Numbered from the stretch's first letter, positions 47,310 to 60,800 are shown. The stretch: 64,000 nt of DNA from Cryptomeria japonica (GCF_030272615.1 NC_081409.1:25739406-25803405); one strand, 5' to 3'. Program-made: numbers and translations. Notes: a model not told the origin generated them from the sequence alone.

Positions 47310-49810
47310 AGGTTAAGGAAGATACTCTGCATCATCCTCCCCTCTCAAAAAATTGATTTTTCGTGGTTTTGGTCCAAAAGGTGGAGTTGTTTGGTTATGC
47401 TTAAGTAAATCAACTTCTATGATCCATGAGTTATAAGACTTTGGTAGCACTTCCCATCTAACAAAATACAAGTTATAAGAATTGGATTGTGTAGCAATCA
47501 ATTTAGTATCCAACCATTGTTCTACTTGCTCTCTACTCTTCTTTAGCAAGTTATTGGTTCAACAATCACTTTTCTTCTCGTTTAACTCATCTTTCACCTG
47601 ATCATCATTTGCTCCAATAGAATATGAATATAGGCTAGCAACATTAAATATAGGACTCATATCCAAGTCTTTAGACAAATCAATTTGGTAGGCACTGAGT
47701 GATGCCATAATATTGGCTTACACTTTTTGGCCAAACTTGACATTGAAATCGACATTTTGCACTAGATCTTCACTTTCTAACACTTATAGTAGTTAAACTA
47801 TTAAAAATTTGAAGATCAAGTAAACTATTGAATTGTCCATATTTTTACATAACATTTATTAACTTAATATTTACAACAATCATCCTTTTTTAGGAGTGAC
47901 ATTTAATGTGTAGTGCATGATATTTTTTATGGCAAGAATAAAGTTATAAATTTTAAGATATAGATTTGTCACACCAAATTTAGTGGATGGATATTTTTGC
48001 ATAATTTTTTGTTGCATATATATTTTTAGTTATTTTTTGAGGAAAGTAATTGTAATTTGGATACAGGTGTATTCTATAATGCATAGCTTTTTTGTATGCA
48101 TTTGAATTAACTTCTTTTCATGTTGAAATGAGGATATATTAAAAAAGTATATTTTTTAGAAAACTTATAATAAAGACTACATACTTACAAAACAAAACTT
48201 CTAAATGAATTCATTTGACCCTCCAAAAGCTAATGCAAAAGTGTTTTTTTGTCAGCATTTTGATAGGTGCAAAGGAGACTCCATTGTAGGTATGATTTAA
48301 GAGTAGAGGTTCTATCCAAGGGAGTTTGATCTCAGAGGCTTTGATCTAATTCTCTTCAAAGTAATTACTTCAAATGGGACCTCTCAAGGCTTAACTTATT
48401 ATATTTTCTAAAAAATGTGTGATTTCAACAAAATCAGGATGTACCAAAAAGTGTAACCTAATATTCTAGGATCATCCCATTCTCATTTACCTTCATAATT
48501 TTGCATGGTCCTCTTCTTGGGCTTTAACTTGTTATAGGAACCTTGGGTATCCCTTTCCTTGTGTAGATGTACCATGACCGTTTCTCCTTGAAATAATTTT
48601 CTTCTCCTATGCAAATCAACACTCTTCTTATACTATTCATTCACACATTACGATTTAAGCTTAACTTGTTGATGTATTTCTCAAATATTTTTTACAAAAT
48701 CAATACTTTCTTGATTATGTGGGTTTACTAGAAGATCAACCAATTCTATAATTCCTTTAGTATTTGTATTAAAAAAAAATTGAAATTCAAACTTATTTAT
48801 GCTGGAATTATAGGCGAACTCAACTTGGGGTAGCACCAAACCCCATTGACCAGGATTGTCACCAATTAAAGAGTTCAACAGATTGCCTAGACTCCTATTT
48901 ACCACCTTATTTTTGGCCATCTGTTTGGGGGTGGTAATATGATGAATTGAAATGCAACATATTTTTCAAAATTTTCCACAAAACTCTCCAAAAGTGGTGT
49001 AAGAATTTAACTCACTGGTTATAGTTTTTGGGATGCCATGCAACCTCACAAATTTCCCTAAAGAACAAATGTGTCATTTTACTTGCATCATTTTTCATTT
49101 TATAAGGTATTAAATGAGCCATTTAGAAAAGCGATTCACCACCACAACCACTAAACCATGATCTCTTTGGGTTTGAGGTAGCCCCAAGACAAAATCCATT
49201 GAAATATCAGTCCATGGTTCTCTTAGCATAGGTAGGGGTATACATAGACCCGTATCTTGTTGTCCTCCTTTTTCTATTTGGCGTGCACCTTGCATGCAAC
49301 GAAAACCTTGCTTACACCTCTCATGTTAGACCAAAAGAATTTCCCACTCACTAATCCAAAAGTCTTATCTCTTCTGAAGTGTCCACCCAACCCATTTGAG
49401 TGCGTCTCTCTCACAAGCTTCTCTTTCCTTAGTCCAAAGGGAATGAAAAATTTTTAACCTTAAAAAGAAGCCATCAAATAATAAGAATTTTTCAAACGAA
49501 TACATACTTGTATGGTCTTGACTATTGAGAATTGTATAGACATTGCCAAAATTTGGATAATTTTCATATTCATCCTCTAGTTCGTCAAAGCCAACCAACC
49601 CATGGCTCATTACAACCAATAAATGATGTCTTCTATCTAAAGCATCAACCACTACATTGGTTTTTACACTCCTATGTTGCACAACAAAGGTGTAAGCCTA
49701 CAAGAATGGAGCCCTTTTGGCATGTTTGTGAGATACTTTACCTCGTGAAGTCATGCATTTCAAGGCTTGATTGTTAGTCATCAAAATGAACTCTCTATGT
49801 AGAAGATAAT
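47310..49810 (-). mobile_element. Ty3/gypsy chromovirus remnant
   Basis: Minus-strand pol fragments in order: the end of RNase H near 49800-49690, integrase zinc-binding and core parts (near 49680-49300, 49295-49110 with PWTDISMDFVLGLP, and 48920-48690 with WGLVLPQVEFAYN), integrase tail near 48660-48480, and a chromodomain-like end near 47549-47330 (VRWEVLPKSYNSWI). The chromodomain-like end marks it as a chromovirus. RT, protease, gag and LTRs are missing. It is old and broken many times, with a DNA transposon inserted in its integrase region. Confidence 0.82.
47708..48465. mobile_element. MITE-like DNA transposon inside the chromovirus
   Basis: Block 47715-48458 (744 bases) has terminal inverted repeats GGCTTACACTTTTTGG and CCAAAAAGTGTAACC (one-base length difference) and is flanked by TAATATT at 47708-47714 and 48459-48465. 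Chromovirus integrase-like sequence continues on both sides. It has no coding capacity. The duplication length of seven (perhaps originally eight) fits hAT-type best, but the superfamily is not certain. Confidence 0.72.
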
Positions 49811-50079
49811 TGTTAGGAAATAATGCATCAATACCTAGTTCATTTAATCCATTTCCTACATAAACCATGAGAGAAAAGCATGCATACAAGATTTTCAAAA
49901 CAACCATTATGCACATATCAAATAGACAAGCTACAAGATAACACAAGATATACCTTGGGAAAACCCTTAAGACAGAAAAACCCAACCTCCAAAATCAACC
50001 ATGCTCAATGTATTATTCAACAATAAAACATTACAATACACTTATAGAGCCTCCGTGAACACCTCTAAAACATCAAGCC
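49811..50079 (-). mobile_element. Copia-type LTR piece inserted in the chromovirus
   Basis: On the minus strand it ends in TATTTCCTAACA exactly where chromovirus sequence resumes, and it contains GGGTTTTTCTG and GGGTTTTCCCAAGG, as in the copia LTRs of this window. The rest is cut off by the next insertion at 50080 and must lie beyond the right edge. Confidence 0.5.
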
Positions 50080-50428
50080 TGATGCAGGTGCATCATGCAT
50101 CATTTTAATGTGTAGTTTTATAATTGTTTGTCCCAGATGTTTCTATACTTATAGTAAGGAGTTTGTTTATTATAACCTCTTTATAATCTTTTGAATATGT
50201 TTGTTTGGCTAAAACATAGGAAGTTATAGGAATTCTGAGAATTGTTATTTAGTTTTCCTAAATAAGGGGATCTTGATCATATTAGTTTAGGCTTGAATTA
50301 GCATATTTTTGTGTATAAAAGGTAGTCAATGTTTTAGCCTCAAGTCAAGGGGAGAGTTTTGTACCAAATGAAAAGTGTATAAAACTCCCACTAATTGAAA
50401 ATATAAGAATCTATATTTGTGAGGTTTA
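50080..50428 (+). mobile_element. Second copia LTR, left part (continues after 63506)
   Basis: Starts TGATGCAGGTGCATCATGC, has GTGTATAAAAGGTAG near 50310 as a TATA box, and is interrupted at 50428 by the 13-kb copia element. Its right part and a PBS follow at 63507-63590. Confidence 0.65.
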
Positions 50429-52070
50429 TGTTGGCATTTGGCATAACTGATACAGATGAGGTGATGCAGTTGAAGATGGATGACTGCATCGGTAAATGAT
50501 ACAAGTCTATTTGTGATGAAGAGATTGAGATTCTATGATTAGATGACATGATCAATTATTTGTGTTGTCATTGATGACAACTGATGTTCTTGATGTTTTG
50601 TTTTGTCATCTAAGTGGTTTGGTTTACTAGAAGACAGGGTTTACTGACAGTGGACTAAAGTCTATGAAATAGGACTTTAACTGGTAAAGCAAAGTTGCTT
50701 TGATTGGATTGGTCGATCGTCGATGTTTGGTGATTTGTGGTTTGGATGGTGAACTTGTATCATGGAAAGGTGTATATGACCGGAACTAGAACTTGTGGAG
50801 ATTACCGAAAGGTGTGTTTCACATTTCTGATGAAGTTTGCTAAGGTTTTAGTAGGGTTTAAGGATCGGTGAAGAAATCATCAAACCGGTAATGATTTTTG
50901 TTATGGCGGTGATCGACGACGAGTCTACATGAAGTTGATAACATGACACAATCTGCATGAAAGATTTAATTGTTGTTTTGGCACGATTCAAGTAAGATTT
51001 TCTTGGGAATCAACAAAACGCTTAGTAGAGTATTTTGAGGATACAAATCAAATTTCCATGATGGGTTACGATTAACCAACAGTTGATAGTGGATTGTAAT
51101 TTTTTGTAATGATCTCTTATGATTTGAATTGTAAATTCAAGATGTAATTAGGATTTTGTGGCCAACCTAGTTGAGATGGCTATTTAGGTTGACACAGTTG
51201 ATGTTTATGGTGTTGGTGGTCTTAGAGAGTGTGTTAAGCCATCCAAGTGAAGTGTGAGATCTGTCTGAGAGTTGCAGAGTGTTGTGTATAACTGGATCTG
51301 ATCAAGCAAGCAGAGAAGTGAAAGTAACAGATCATTTTCTTACTGTTGTTCCCTAACAGTTGCAACACGTTAAATCCCTTATCCGGGTAGGTCTTAATAG
51401 GCCTTAAATATTTAAGTCTCCTAATAGGGCAACTCTCAAAAGAGTGTTTAACCCTCTCACGAAGTTGATCCTAACATATCATCAAGCTCCTAACCGGGCT
51501 GCAAGGCAAATCCCCTAACCGGGTGACTCCTAACATGGTCTACTCCTAACTAGGCGTATTGTAAGCTCCTAACATGGTGAGCTTCAAAAGAGTACAAATA
51601 CTTGTGGGTACCAACTCCCACCGTGTTTTCCACCGTGTTTTTTCCCAATTTGGGTTTCCACGTCAAAAACTTATGGTGTTCATGTGTGGAATGTTTTTCA
51701 TATGATGTTCTTGTTTATTTCATGCATTATTTCTGAGACACTGGTTATGATGTTTTATCGGAAGTTTATCAGAGGTTACTGGTACTGATAAGAAGTTGTT
51801 TGAGAAAGTTTTTGATCTTATTGATAAGGTTAATGAGTTGGTAAATGATCAAGATTATATGATTGCTTTGGTGGTGAAAGTATTGATAGTTGTGGTAAAT
51901 GATTTGATTAATGTGTTAAGGAAATCTGATAAAGAGGGTATTATATTTGATTAAAAAAGTTGAGATATTTCAGATCTGAGATAAATTTGTTTTTGAGTTA
52001 AAGTTTCAATTAGTCTTAATACCGATTCACCCCCCCTCTCAGTATTAACCGGATCCTCATAGGATTAACA
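50429..52070 (+). repeat. 5' LTR of the copia element
   Basis: 1642 bases, TGTTGGCATTTGGCATAACT...CTCATAGGATTAACA. CTCCTAAC(A/C)(G/T)GG phrases repeat between 51380 and 51600. GATTCACCCCCCCTCTCAGT precedes its end. Confidence 0.93.
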
Positions 52071-52071
52071 A

Positions 52072-52084
52072 TTGGTATCAGAGC
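52072..52084 (+). promoter_or_regulatory. Primer-binding site (initiator tRNA-Met type)
   Basis: TTGGTATCAGAGC follows the LTR end after one base. The standard Ty1/copia PBS. Confidence 0.92.
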
Positions 52085-54492
52085 TTTGGTCTTTAGTGTC
52101 TAGAAAGTCTTTTCGCTCGAGGAAAAGATTCTAAGGAATTCAAGATGATGAAGAAAGAGGGTCCCAAGTTCAACAAGGATAACTACAAGATCTGGAAAGA
52201 CAGAATGAAGATCTACATCAAAGGTCTTGGTGCACAATATTGGAAGCAAGTTGAAACAACATATGTTGCTCCTACCACTACTCCCTTGACACCGGATGAA
52301 CTCAGAGAGCAGTAAGATAACATGCAAGCCCTAGAAGCTATTGTAAGTACCTTATCTGATTCAGAATATATTGATGTTCAAGGATTGGAAATTGCAGGTG
52401 AGGTTTGGGCAAAGTTAGAGACAATCTATGGAGGAGATGATTATGTTCAAAGAGCCAAAGAAGAAAGCTTGAGAGGAAAGTTCGATGACATGAGAATGCT
52501 TGAAGGAGAGAATATTGGACAGTATGGTCAGAGAATCAAAGAAGTTGTTAACGACATAAAGAGTGCTGGAGGCAAAATAGAAGATGATACAATAGTAAGT
52601 AAAATTCTCAGAACTCTTCAACCTTAGTATGCTATAAGAGTATCAACAATCCAAGAACTTAGATCTATTTCAAAGGATAAGGTAACTGTTGATTCATTGA
52701 TTGGTAAGCTTACAACTTTTGAGTTAAATAGTTTTGACAATAGTGTGACAAAATCTACCGAATATGCCTTTAAAGCTTCTGTTATTGGTTCATCTGCTAG
52801 AAAAGGAAAAGATATATGTCAAAATCATAAGTGCAGGATAAGTCATGGAAGTAACCAGAGAAATGAAGACAATCAAGATCAAGTGATGGAACTCGAGACA
52901 TTGTTAGGAAAGAGATTTCCAAGAGGCACTGGTAAGTATAAAGGAAAGCTACCTTTGAAGTGTTTCTCTTGTAATAAAATTGCTCATATTGCTGCAACTG
53001 CCCTAACACCAATAAGAAATAAAAGCTTAGAAGATTCAAAGGAAAGGGCAAGAAACATTGTTATGTTGCAGTAGATGAAGGTGTGACTGATGAGGAGTCA
53101 GAAGAAGAAGATGACAATGAAGAAATTGTGTTTGTAGCTGTGAAGGAGGAATTGCCAGATGAAAAGGCACTAGTATCTAATATGGAGAATAGTGATGAAT
53201 AAATTATAGATAGTGGCTGTTCACACCACATGACCAGAGATAAAAGTAAGTTCATAACCCTTAATGAATTTGATGGAGGTGTTGTTAGATTTGGAAATAA
53301 CTCTCCCTGCATGGTAAAAGGTAAAGGTTCAATATCTCTAAATGGAAAGAGTAATGCTGATGATGTATTTTGGGCTGATGGTCTTAAGAATAATCTTTTA
53401 AGTGTTGGTCAGCTCAATGATAAAGGTTATTTGCTTGAGTTTAAGAGTGGAGTCTACAAAATTCTTGGAGGTAATGGTGAATTGATTGCTACCAGTAAGC
53501 AAACAAGAGGTAACTTATTCCATTTGAATAGTAATGTTAATAATTGTCTTGTTGCAAGAATGGAAGACAATTGGTTATGGCATAAAAGATGTTGTCATGT
53601 TAATTTTGATAATTTGGTTAAGATAAGCAAGTCAAGTGTTGTAAGAGGATTAACCCAACTTGTCAAACCGGATAGTGTGATATGAAAAGACTGCCAAATT
53701 GGTAAGATGACTTGTATTTCTTTCAAGAGCAAGAATTGTATTTCTGAGAATGTTTTAGATTTGGTACATATTGATCTTTGTGGCCCTATGGGAACAAAGA
53801 GTTATTACGGTGATAGGTATTTCATGATCTTCATCAATGACTATTCTAAAATGATGTGGGTGACATTTTTGAGAGAGAAATCAGAAGCATTTAATAAATC
53901 TAAATCATTTAAAGCTTTTGTTGAGAAGGAAACCGGTAAGAACTTGAAGTGTTTAAGATCAGGCCGAGGAGGTGATTTCACATCTCATTAATTTGTTAAG
54001 TATTGTGATGAACAAGGTATAAAGAGACATATGTCTGCTCTGAGGACACCACAATAGAATGACATAGCAGAAAGGACGAACAAAACAATAGTTGAAGGTG
54101 TAAGAACCATGTTATTGACGTGTAATGTATCTAAAATGTTTTGGAGAGAAGCGGTCAATACTGCTGTATACACTTTAAATCGGGTACTGGTAAAAAGAGG
54201 TAAGAATAAGACACCCTATGAGCCGTGGTATGGAAAAAATCCTTGTGTTAGTTATTTTAAAATCTTTGGAAGTTAATGTTTTATTAAGAGAGATAACTAC
54301 ATTAAGAAATTTGATGTTCTAGTGTCATAAAATTGCAACCCTAGCAATTTACGATTGCATTAGAGTCCTCATGCATGCGAACTCGAATCCTTTAGCATGA
54401 TCAGAGATCGAATATTTCTCGGCTTGCGAAAACAGCTTCTTCCTTGGCCTCTGCATCACCCCGTTTGCATTCTGCCCTGGAGAAAGGGGTAG

Positions 54493-54515
54493 GACAGGGG
54501 CACGGTGCCCCTGTC
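54493..54515. repeat. GC-rich palindrome
   Basis: GACAGGGGCAC pairs with GTGCCCCTGTC around a single G. Very similar in design to the repeats at 5116-5207. Confidence 0.9.
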
Positions 54516-55103
54516 CTTGCCCTATTTTAGGGCAAGACCCTTCCTAGAGCATGCTTTGTGGGTTGTGCCTCGGGCGAGAAACCTCCCTGATGTCAGCCCG
54601 TGAAGAAAATCAAATCCACCAAACATGTATTTAAGGGGGCATTCGCTCTCTCATTTGCATAAGTTCAATAGGTGGAAGTTGGACAAGATTGGAGTATGTA
54701 CAAGTGATCAAGCATTCAAGAGAATTCAAACATTCTTTTCTAGCATTGAACATTCTCAAGTCTCCCTTCAAGGCTAGGTGTTGCATTCAAGTCAAGGATT
54801 CAACCATTGAAGAGGAGATTGATTTCAACATTCAATTGGACACAAGAATTTCTATCAACATTTCTACTACAACCTCCCTTGAGGTGATTTACAATTCAGT
54901 CTTTCATTTACATCTACTTGCAAGTACTTTCTTTCATTACTAGTTAATTCCAAAACTGGGTTTGACCTAAAGGCAAACCCCCAATCCCAACCCATTTTCC
55001 TTTCTTTTCCATGTGTAGGTTGCAGGTGCGCAGGTGTAGTTTCGGATCTGGGCTTCAATTGCATAGGCGGAAAAACCCTTTTTCGTTTCGCAGATTTTCC
55101 AGA

Positions 55104-55130
55104 GGACCGTGTATATTCTCGCCATGGTCC
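55104..55130. repeat. Inverted repeat GGACCGTG...CCATGGTCC
   Basis: Arms GGACC(G/A)TG and C(A/G)TGGTCC with an AT-rich loop. The flank to the right matches the flank of the hairpin at 5950-5981. Confidence 0.8.
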
Positions 55131-57878
55131 GGGCAACTTTTCCTCAAATTCGCAGGTTGACTTCGTTTCGACATTTCATTGCCAGATCCAGGCGCACAAC
55201 TTCATCCCATATTCCGATCTCAAGTTATAATCGATTCTTTGTCACTTTTGCATTACATAATTCAGTCAATTTCCTTTCCATTTCAAACAAGGAAAAGGGG
55301 GATCATCCTAACATTGTCAATTCATTCAGAATTCAATCTACCATATTTGTGTGGAGAGATTGAATCTAGTGAATTATCTCATCCCCTTCTTCCTAATGTA
55401 ATGGTGAAAAGTGCTTGAAGGATAATCAATAGTGAAACTCTCATCTCTCTTTGAGGGAAAGGGTAGATTTCCTCTTGATCTATCACTCATCATTTTCCCA
55501 CCATTACAGATGCAAAATCCGATGAGGGATTTTTTCTTGGTTACTCTTCTAAGAGTAAGGCATATAAATGTTACAATAAGAGAACTAAGAAAATTGTTGA
55601 AAGTGTTAATGTAAAAGTTAATGACGTATCTGATAAGTTTGAAGGTTCAAGCATACCTGAACTTGAAAAGGATGATAATGAGGAAACGTTTGTGATCATT
55701 GAACCAGAAGCAAAGAATAATGAAGAACTGACAAATGCAGAACTAGGTACTCAACTGGTAAGTGATGAAAGTGAGGAAGAAGATGAAGAACCTAATGAAG
55801 ATGCAAAACTGATACATGCAATACCTAGATATGTCAGATTGAATCATTCACAAGAGCAGATAATTGGTGATAAGAATGCAGATGTGCAAACCAGGAGAAA
55901 GATCCGAAAGAACTCATGTTTGATATCTGCAATTGAACCCAAGACAATTAAGGAAGCACTAAAGGATGATGATTGGGTTAATACAATGAATGAGGAATTA
56001 TATCAAATTGAGAAGAATCAGACATTGTCACTTGTTCCTAGACCGAAGGATAAGAATGTAATTGGAACAAAATGGGTCTTCAGGAATAAATTGGATGAAG
56101 AAGGAAGAATTGTAAGTAACAAGGCAAGGTTAGTCTGCAAAGGGTATGCTCAAGAGGAAGGTGAGGATTATGGTGAAACATTTGCACTTGTTGCTAGATT
56201 AGAAAGAGTAAGGATGCTGCTGGCATTTGCTGCATATAAGGGATTCAAAGTCTACCAAATGGATGTCAAGTCAGCCTTTCTAAATTGGATTCTAGAAGAA
56301 GTATACATTGAACAACCAGATGGATTTTCTTTGACTGATGATAAAGACATGGTGTGTAAATTGCATAAAGCTTTATATGGTCTTAAGAAGGCACCGAGAG
56401 CATGGTATGAGAGATTACATGCACATTTGATTAAGATTGGATTCCAACGTACCAGTGAGGACAACGACATTTATTTGAAGACTGATGGAGACAAGATGCT
56501 GATAGAAGAAGTGTTTGTTGATGACATAATTTTTGGTGGAAATGATGACATGTGTATGGACTTTGTTGATATAATGAAAAAGGAATTTGAAATGTCTCTA
56601 ATCGGTGAAATTAAGTTCTTTATTGGCTAACAGGTTCAACAACTAGATGGTGGTATCTTTATTTCTCAGGCCAAGTATATCAAAGAGGTGTTGAAGACTT
56701 TCGGCATGGAAGACTACAAACTGGTAGGAACACCAATAGTGACTGGTTGCAAGTTGTCAAAGGAAGATGATTCCCCTGCTATTAGTGAAAAAGAGTACAT
56801 ATCTATGATTGGCAAGCTACACTATGTTGTCCATAGCAGACCAGACATTGCTCATGCTGTAGGATTAGTGGCCAGATTTCAAAAAGAGCCTAAAGAGAGT
56901 CACATGGTGGCTGTAAAGAAAATTTTTCGGTATCTTAAAGGCACAATAGACTATGGTTTATGGTATCCCTATAAAGGAGATTTTACTTTGGATGTCTTTA
57001 TTGATGCTGATTGGGCAGGGAATGTGGATGATCAGAAAAGTACAACCGGTGGAGATTTTCTACTTGGAGGAAGATTAGTGGCATGAATGAGCAAGAAGAA
57101 AACTTGTGTTTCTCAATCTACAACTAAAGATGAGTATGTAGCTGCATCCATGAATTGCATGCAAACAATATGGATGAGAAATGTGCTAGAAGGATTCAAG
57201 ATAGATATGTCAGATCCGGTGACTATCTATTGTGATAATACAAGTGCAATCAACATTTCTAAGAATCCTGTACTTCATGCTAGAATGAAGCACATTGAAT
57301 TGAAGTATCACTTCCTAAGGGAAATAGTTCAAGAAAATGAGGTGAAGATGGAACATGTGAGTAAAGATCAGTTAGCTGATATCTTTACTAAGCCCTTATT
57401 GAAGGCTACCTTTGAGTTTCTTAGAGGTAAACTAGGGGTTAGATCCCTACACCGGAAGAACTAGAATGATGGAGATCCATCAATCCTGTGGATTTCATGT
57501 TTATTTTTCACTAAGGATTGATGAAGGTGCAGGCTACTCCTTTAGGGGAGCGAGTCTGATGTAAAGTTCCAATTTAATGCTCTATTATAATTTTTCTGAT
57601 TTGGGTAGTAGAGATGATGGAAGAGGCAGAAACATAATTAAAGACAAGTGATGCATTTACATCTTTGGCATTGTTATCAAAGTGGGAGAAGAAAATAATA
57701 AAAATCAGATATGATAGATATGGGAGAAGTTGAAGATCAAAATATCAGATCAGAGAAGCATTGGTTAAGGGGGAGTTGGCAAAAGGAGGAGAACCGACAG
57801 AGATGTGGTACCGGCAAGCAAGTCACAAATGATGATGTTACTCTGATTGTATATCTGATTAGTGTTGCCATCAATGCC

Positions 57879-57890
57879 AAAGGGGGATAT
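57879..57890 (+). promoter_or_regulatory. Polypurine tract of the copia element
   Basis: AAAGGGGGATAT directly before the 3' LTR start TGTTGGCATT. Confidence 0.9.
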
Positions 57891-60800
57891 TGTTGGCATT
57901 TGGCATAATTGATACAGATGAGGTGATGCAGTTGAAGATGGATGACTGCACCGGTAAAGGATAGAAGTCTATTTGTGATGAAGAGATTGAGATTCTATGA
58001 TTAGATGACATGATCAGTTATTTGTGTTGTCATTGATGACAACTGATGTCAACTGATGTTCCCGATGTTTTATTTTCTCATCTAAGTGATTTGGTTTACT
58101 GGAAGACAGGGTTTACTGATAGTGAACTAAAATTTGTGAAATAGGACTTTAACTCGTAAAGTAGAGTTGTTTTGATTGGATCGGTCGATCGGCAATGTTT
58201 GGTGATTTGCGGTTTGGATGGTGAACTTGTATCATGGAAAGGTGTATATGACCAAAACCAGAACTTGTGGAGATTATCGGAAGGTGTGTTTCAAATTTCT
58301 GATGAAGTTTTGCTAAGGTTTTAGTAGGGTTTAAGGACCGGTGAAGAAATCATCAAATCGGTAATGATTTTTGTTATGGCGGTGATCGGCGATGAGTCTA
58401 CATGAAGTTGGTAAAACGACACAACCCGCGTGAAAGATTTAATTGTTGTTTTGGCGTGATTCAAGGAATATTTTTTTGGGAATCAACAAAACGCTTATTA
58501 GAGTGTTTTGAGGATATAGATCAGATTTTCGTGATGGGTTACGATTAACCAATGATTGATATTGCATTGTAATTTGTTGTAATGATCTGTATAACGATCT
58601 ATGATGATCTCTTATGATTTGAATTGTAAATTCAAGATGTAATTAGGGTTTTGTGGCCGACCTAGTTGAGATGTCTATTTAGGTTGACACAGTTGATGTT
58701 TATGGTGTCGATGGACCATCCAAGTGAAGTGTGAGATCTGCCTGAGAGTTGTAGAGTGTTGTGTATAACTTGATCTAATCAAGCAAGCATAGAAGTGCAA
58801 GTAACAAATCATTTTCTTACTGTTGTTCTCTAACAGTTGCAACAAGTTAAATCCTTTAGCCGACTAGGTCCTAACATGCCTTAAACATTTAAGTCTCCTA
58901 ACAGGGAAACTCTCAAAAGAGTGTTAAATCCTCTCACAAGATTAATGTAGAGACGTAAATCATGCTAACTTTAATAATAGCCGAAATATTCTTTATTCTT
59001 AAATAAACTCATAAATCAGTTAATAAGTCTATTTCATTCCACTTTTCCATTCATAGCTTCAATTGATCATTCCATTTAGATCATAATAAACACGAATTTC
59101 TATAAAAGATAAAGATTCTTCTTTCAATAAATCGATAAAAGTAATATCTCAATCATACAATACTTAGGCATTTCAAGTTGCCGTAAGTTCAATAACAAAA
59201 TAATACAAAGTAAAGGGTGAGATGCGTCTGTTGATCTGCAACCCAAGCTATCGTTAATGCAATCTTTAGCATGAAGATGAGAACAAGATTCAGGCGCTTT
59301 TTCCGCCCAACCTTGAAGTTTACACTTCCCTAGAATTCTTAGTCAATCAAGAATACCTGACCCTACACGAATTGCTTAGCAAAAGAATTCGAAAGATAAG
59401 ATGGAATCTGGTGCATGCCTAGATTATACATGCATTTCATTTTTCTAATTCCATTAAGAAACATGCAAGATCAATCAAGGATGTGGTAGAGAGCATAAAT
59501 AAAAGAATTCCATCTATTTCAATGGATAATTCAATTCATTACTCGGCCGAGTATAATGCCATGCATAGCAAAAATAGATAGTTGGAAAAAACAACTATTC
59601 TCTCTATAATCCACATTTGACACCCATTCTGGAAGGTAACTTTCCACAAACACAAGCCTATCTAGCTTTGCTCACATAAATCTTAGAATAAATATATACA
59701 GAAGACAATCTTTCACCTTTCAATTCTAGCTTCCTATTTCTTGCAAGATAAAATACAATGCTAAAGAAGACAATCTTTCATTAAATAGAAATAGAGAGAA
59801 CCAATCTTTTATTACAACCAATCCTATCTGACATGAAGCAATCTTTCATGGATAAACAATTATACATCTGAAAGAAAACAATCTTTCCCTTCTATCTTTC
59901 AAGCAATTTAAAGACAAGAATTAAATATTAAGAAAGTGTAACACATGTATGTATCTTTACATAGAAATTGAATAAAATGAGTACACATACTTTTATTCAA
60001 TTATCAAAATTTAAATAGCATAATCATTAACATGCATTCCATTTCTTATGATTTATAATTCTAAGTTTATATCGTCTAAGCTCTCTATCTTTCCACGTGT
60101 CTTGGTTCATTTACCTCTTTTCTCGAACAACATATTTAGTTTAATACTAATATGTGACTTTCCATGATTTAATAACTCAACTCACTGATTTTACTAATTT
60201 TCCATAACAACAATCTAACATGATGAAAATTCATAAAACGCCTATCTATATGGCCTTTCAAATGAGACACCTACTAACCATCTTTACTTTTCATGCAAGG
60301 ATCAAATTCGAAAGTGTAAGTCTTTTCTACACAAATTCAAAATAAACTTCAATTCTTAATAATTCGTTATCCTAGTATCTCATCTTCTTTTTTTATTCAA
60401 ATATACAAGTTTTATACACACATTCACTCTATCCTCTTACTCTGTTTCTAGAGGATTTGGCGGTCTAATTTATATGAATTTCACTTATTTTTTTCAACAA
60501 TCATTTCGAATATCTTCCTTAAACATTTATGTATAGAATATAATTTTGTAATAAACGTATTTTGATGTTATTCAACAAAATTCTCATAACCATAAATCTA
60601 AAAACTATGATTCTAATTCTGTCTAAGTCTATTCAAAATAGAACATTTCTCTTTAAATTTCTACAACAAACTTTGTTAAAATAGAGCCTACCTCTGACTG
60701 ATTCTACTTGATGCATTATTATCTTCTTTCTATCTCACCAAGTTCTCAAGAAGGTCATTGTTCCTTTGGCGTGTCTGCCACTCTTCCTTGTTCTGGTATT

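Larger units (their letters stand above)
54313..55512. mobile_element. Solo LTR-like insertion in the copia coding region
   Basis: About 1.19 kb between matching GATG at 54313-54316 and 55509-55512. Copia coding sequence stops before it and resumes after it. It starts TTCTAGTGTCATAAAATTGC and ends CCACCATTACA. TATTTAAGGGGG near 54628 could be a TATA box. Two GC-rich hairpins lie at 54493-54515 and 55104-55130. No coding region belongs to it. The exact ends are uncertain by a few bases, and a weak resemblance to the LTR at 4697-6346 is seen around the second hairpin. Confidence 0.68.
52144..57465 (+). pseudogene. gag-pol: Copia gag-pol region, fossil (interrupted by an insertion)
   Basis: Rough parts: gag about 52144-53080 (FNKDNYKIWKDRMKIY, then a degenerate zinc knuckle), protease about 53190-53400 (IIDSGCSHHMT), integrase about 53560-54310 (LVHIDLCGPMGTKSYYG, SGRGGDF), RT about 55920-56830 ([23 protein letters not shown]), and RNase H about 56990-57460 (VFIDADWAGN, YCDNTSAINISKN, ADIFTKPL). 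The order integrase before RT defines Ty1/copia. The region has several breaks and is split by the insertion at about 54317-55508. It is described as a fossil only. Confidence 0.9.

Noticed and set aside
50724-52020. Host promoter or gene in the copia LTR
   Set aside because: The sequence repeats in the 3' LTR at 57891-58945 and 62898-63506, so it belongs to the element.
54689-55418. Reading frames within the insertion in the copia element
   Set aside because: Short, without domains, in a sequence that behaves as an LTR.
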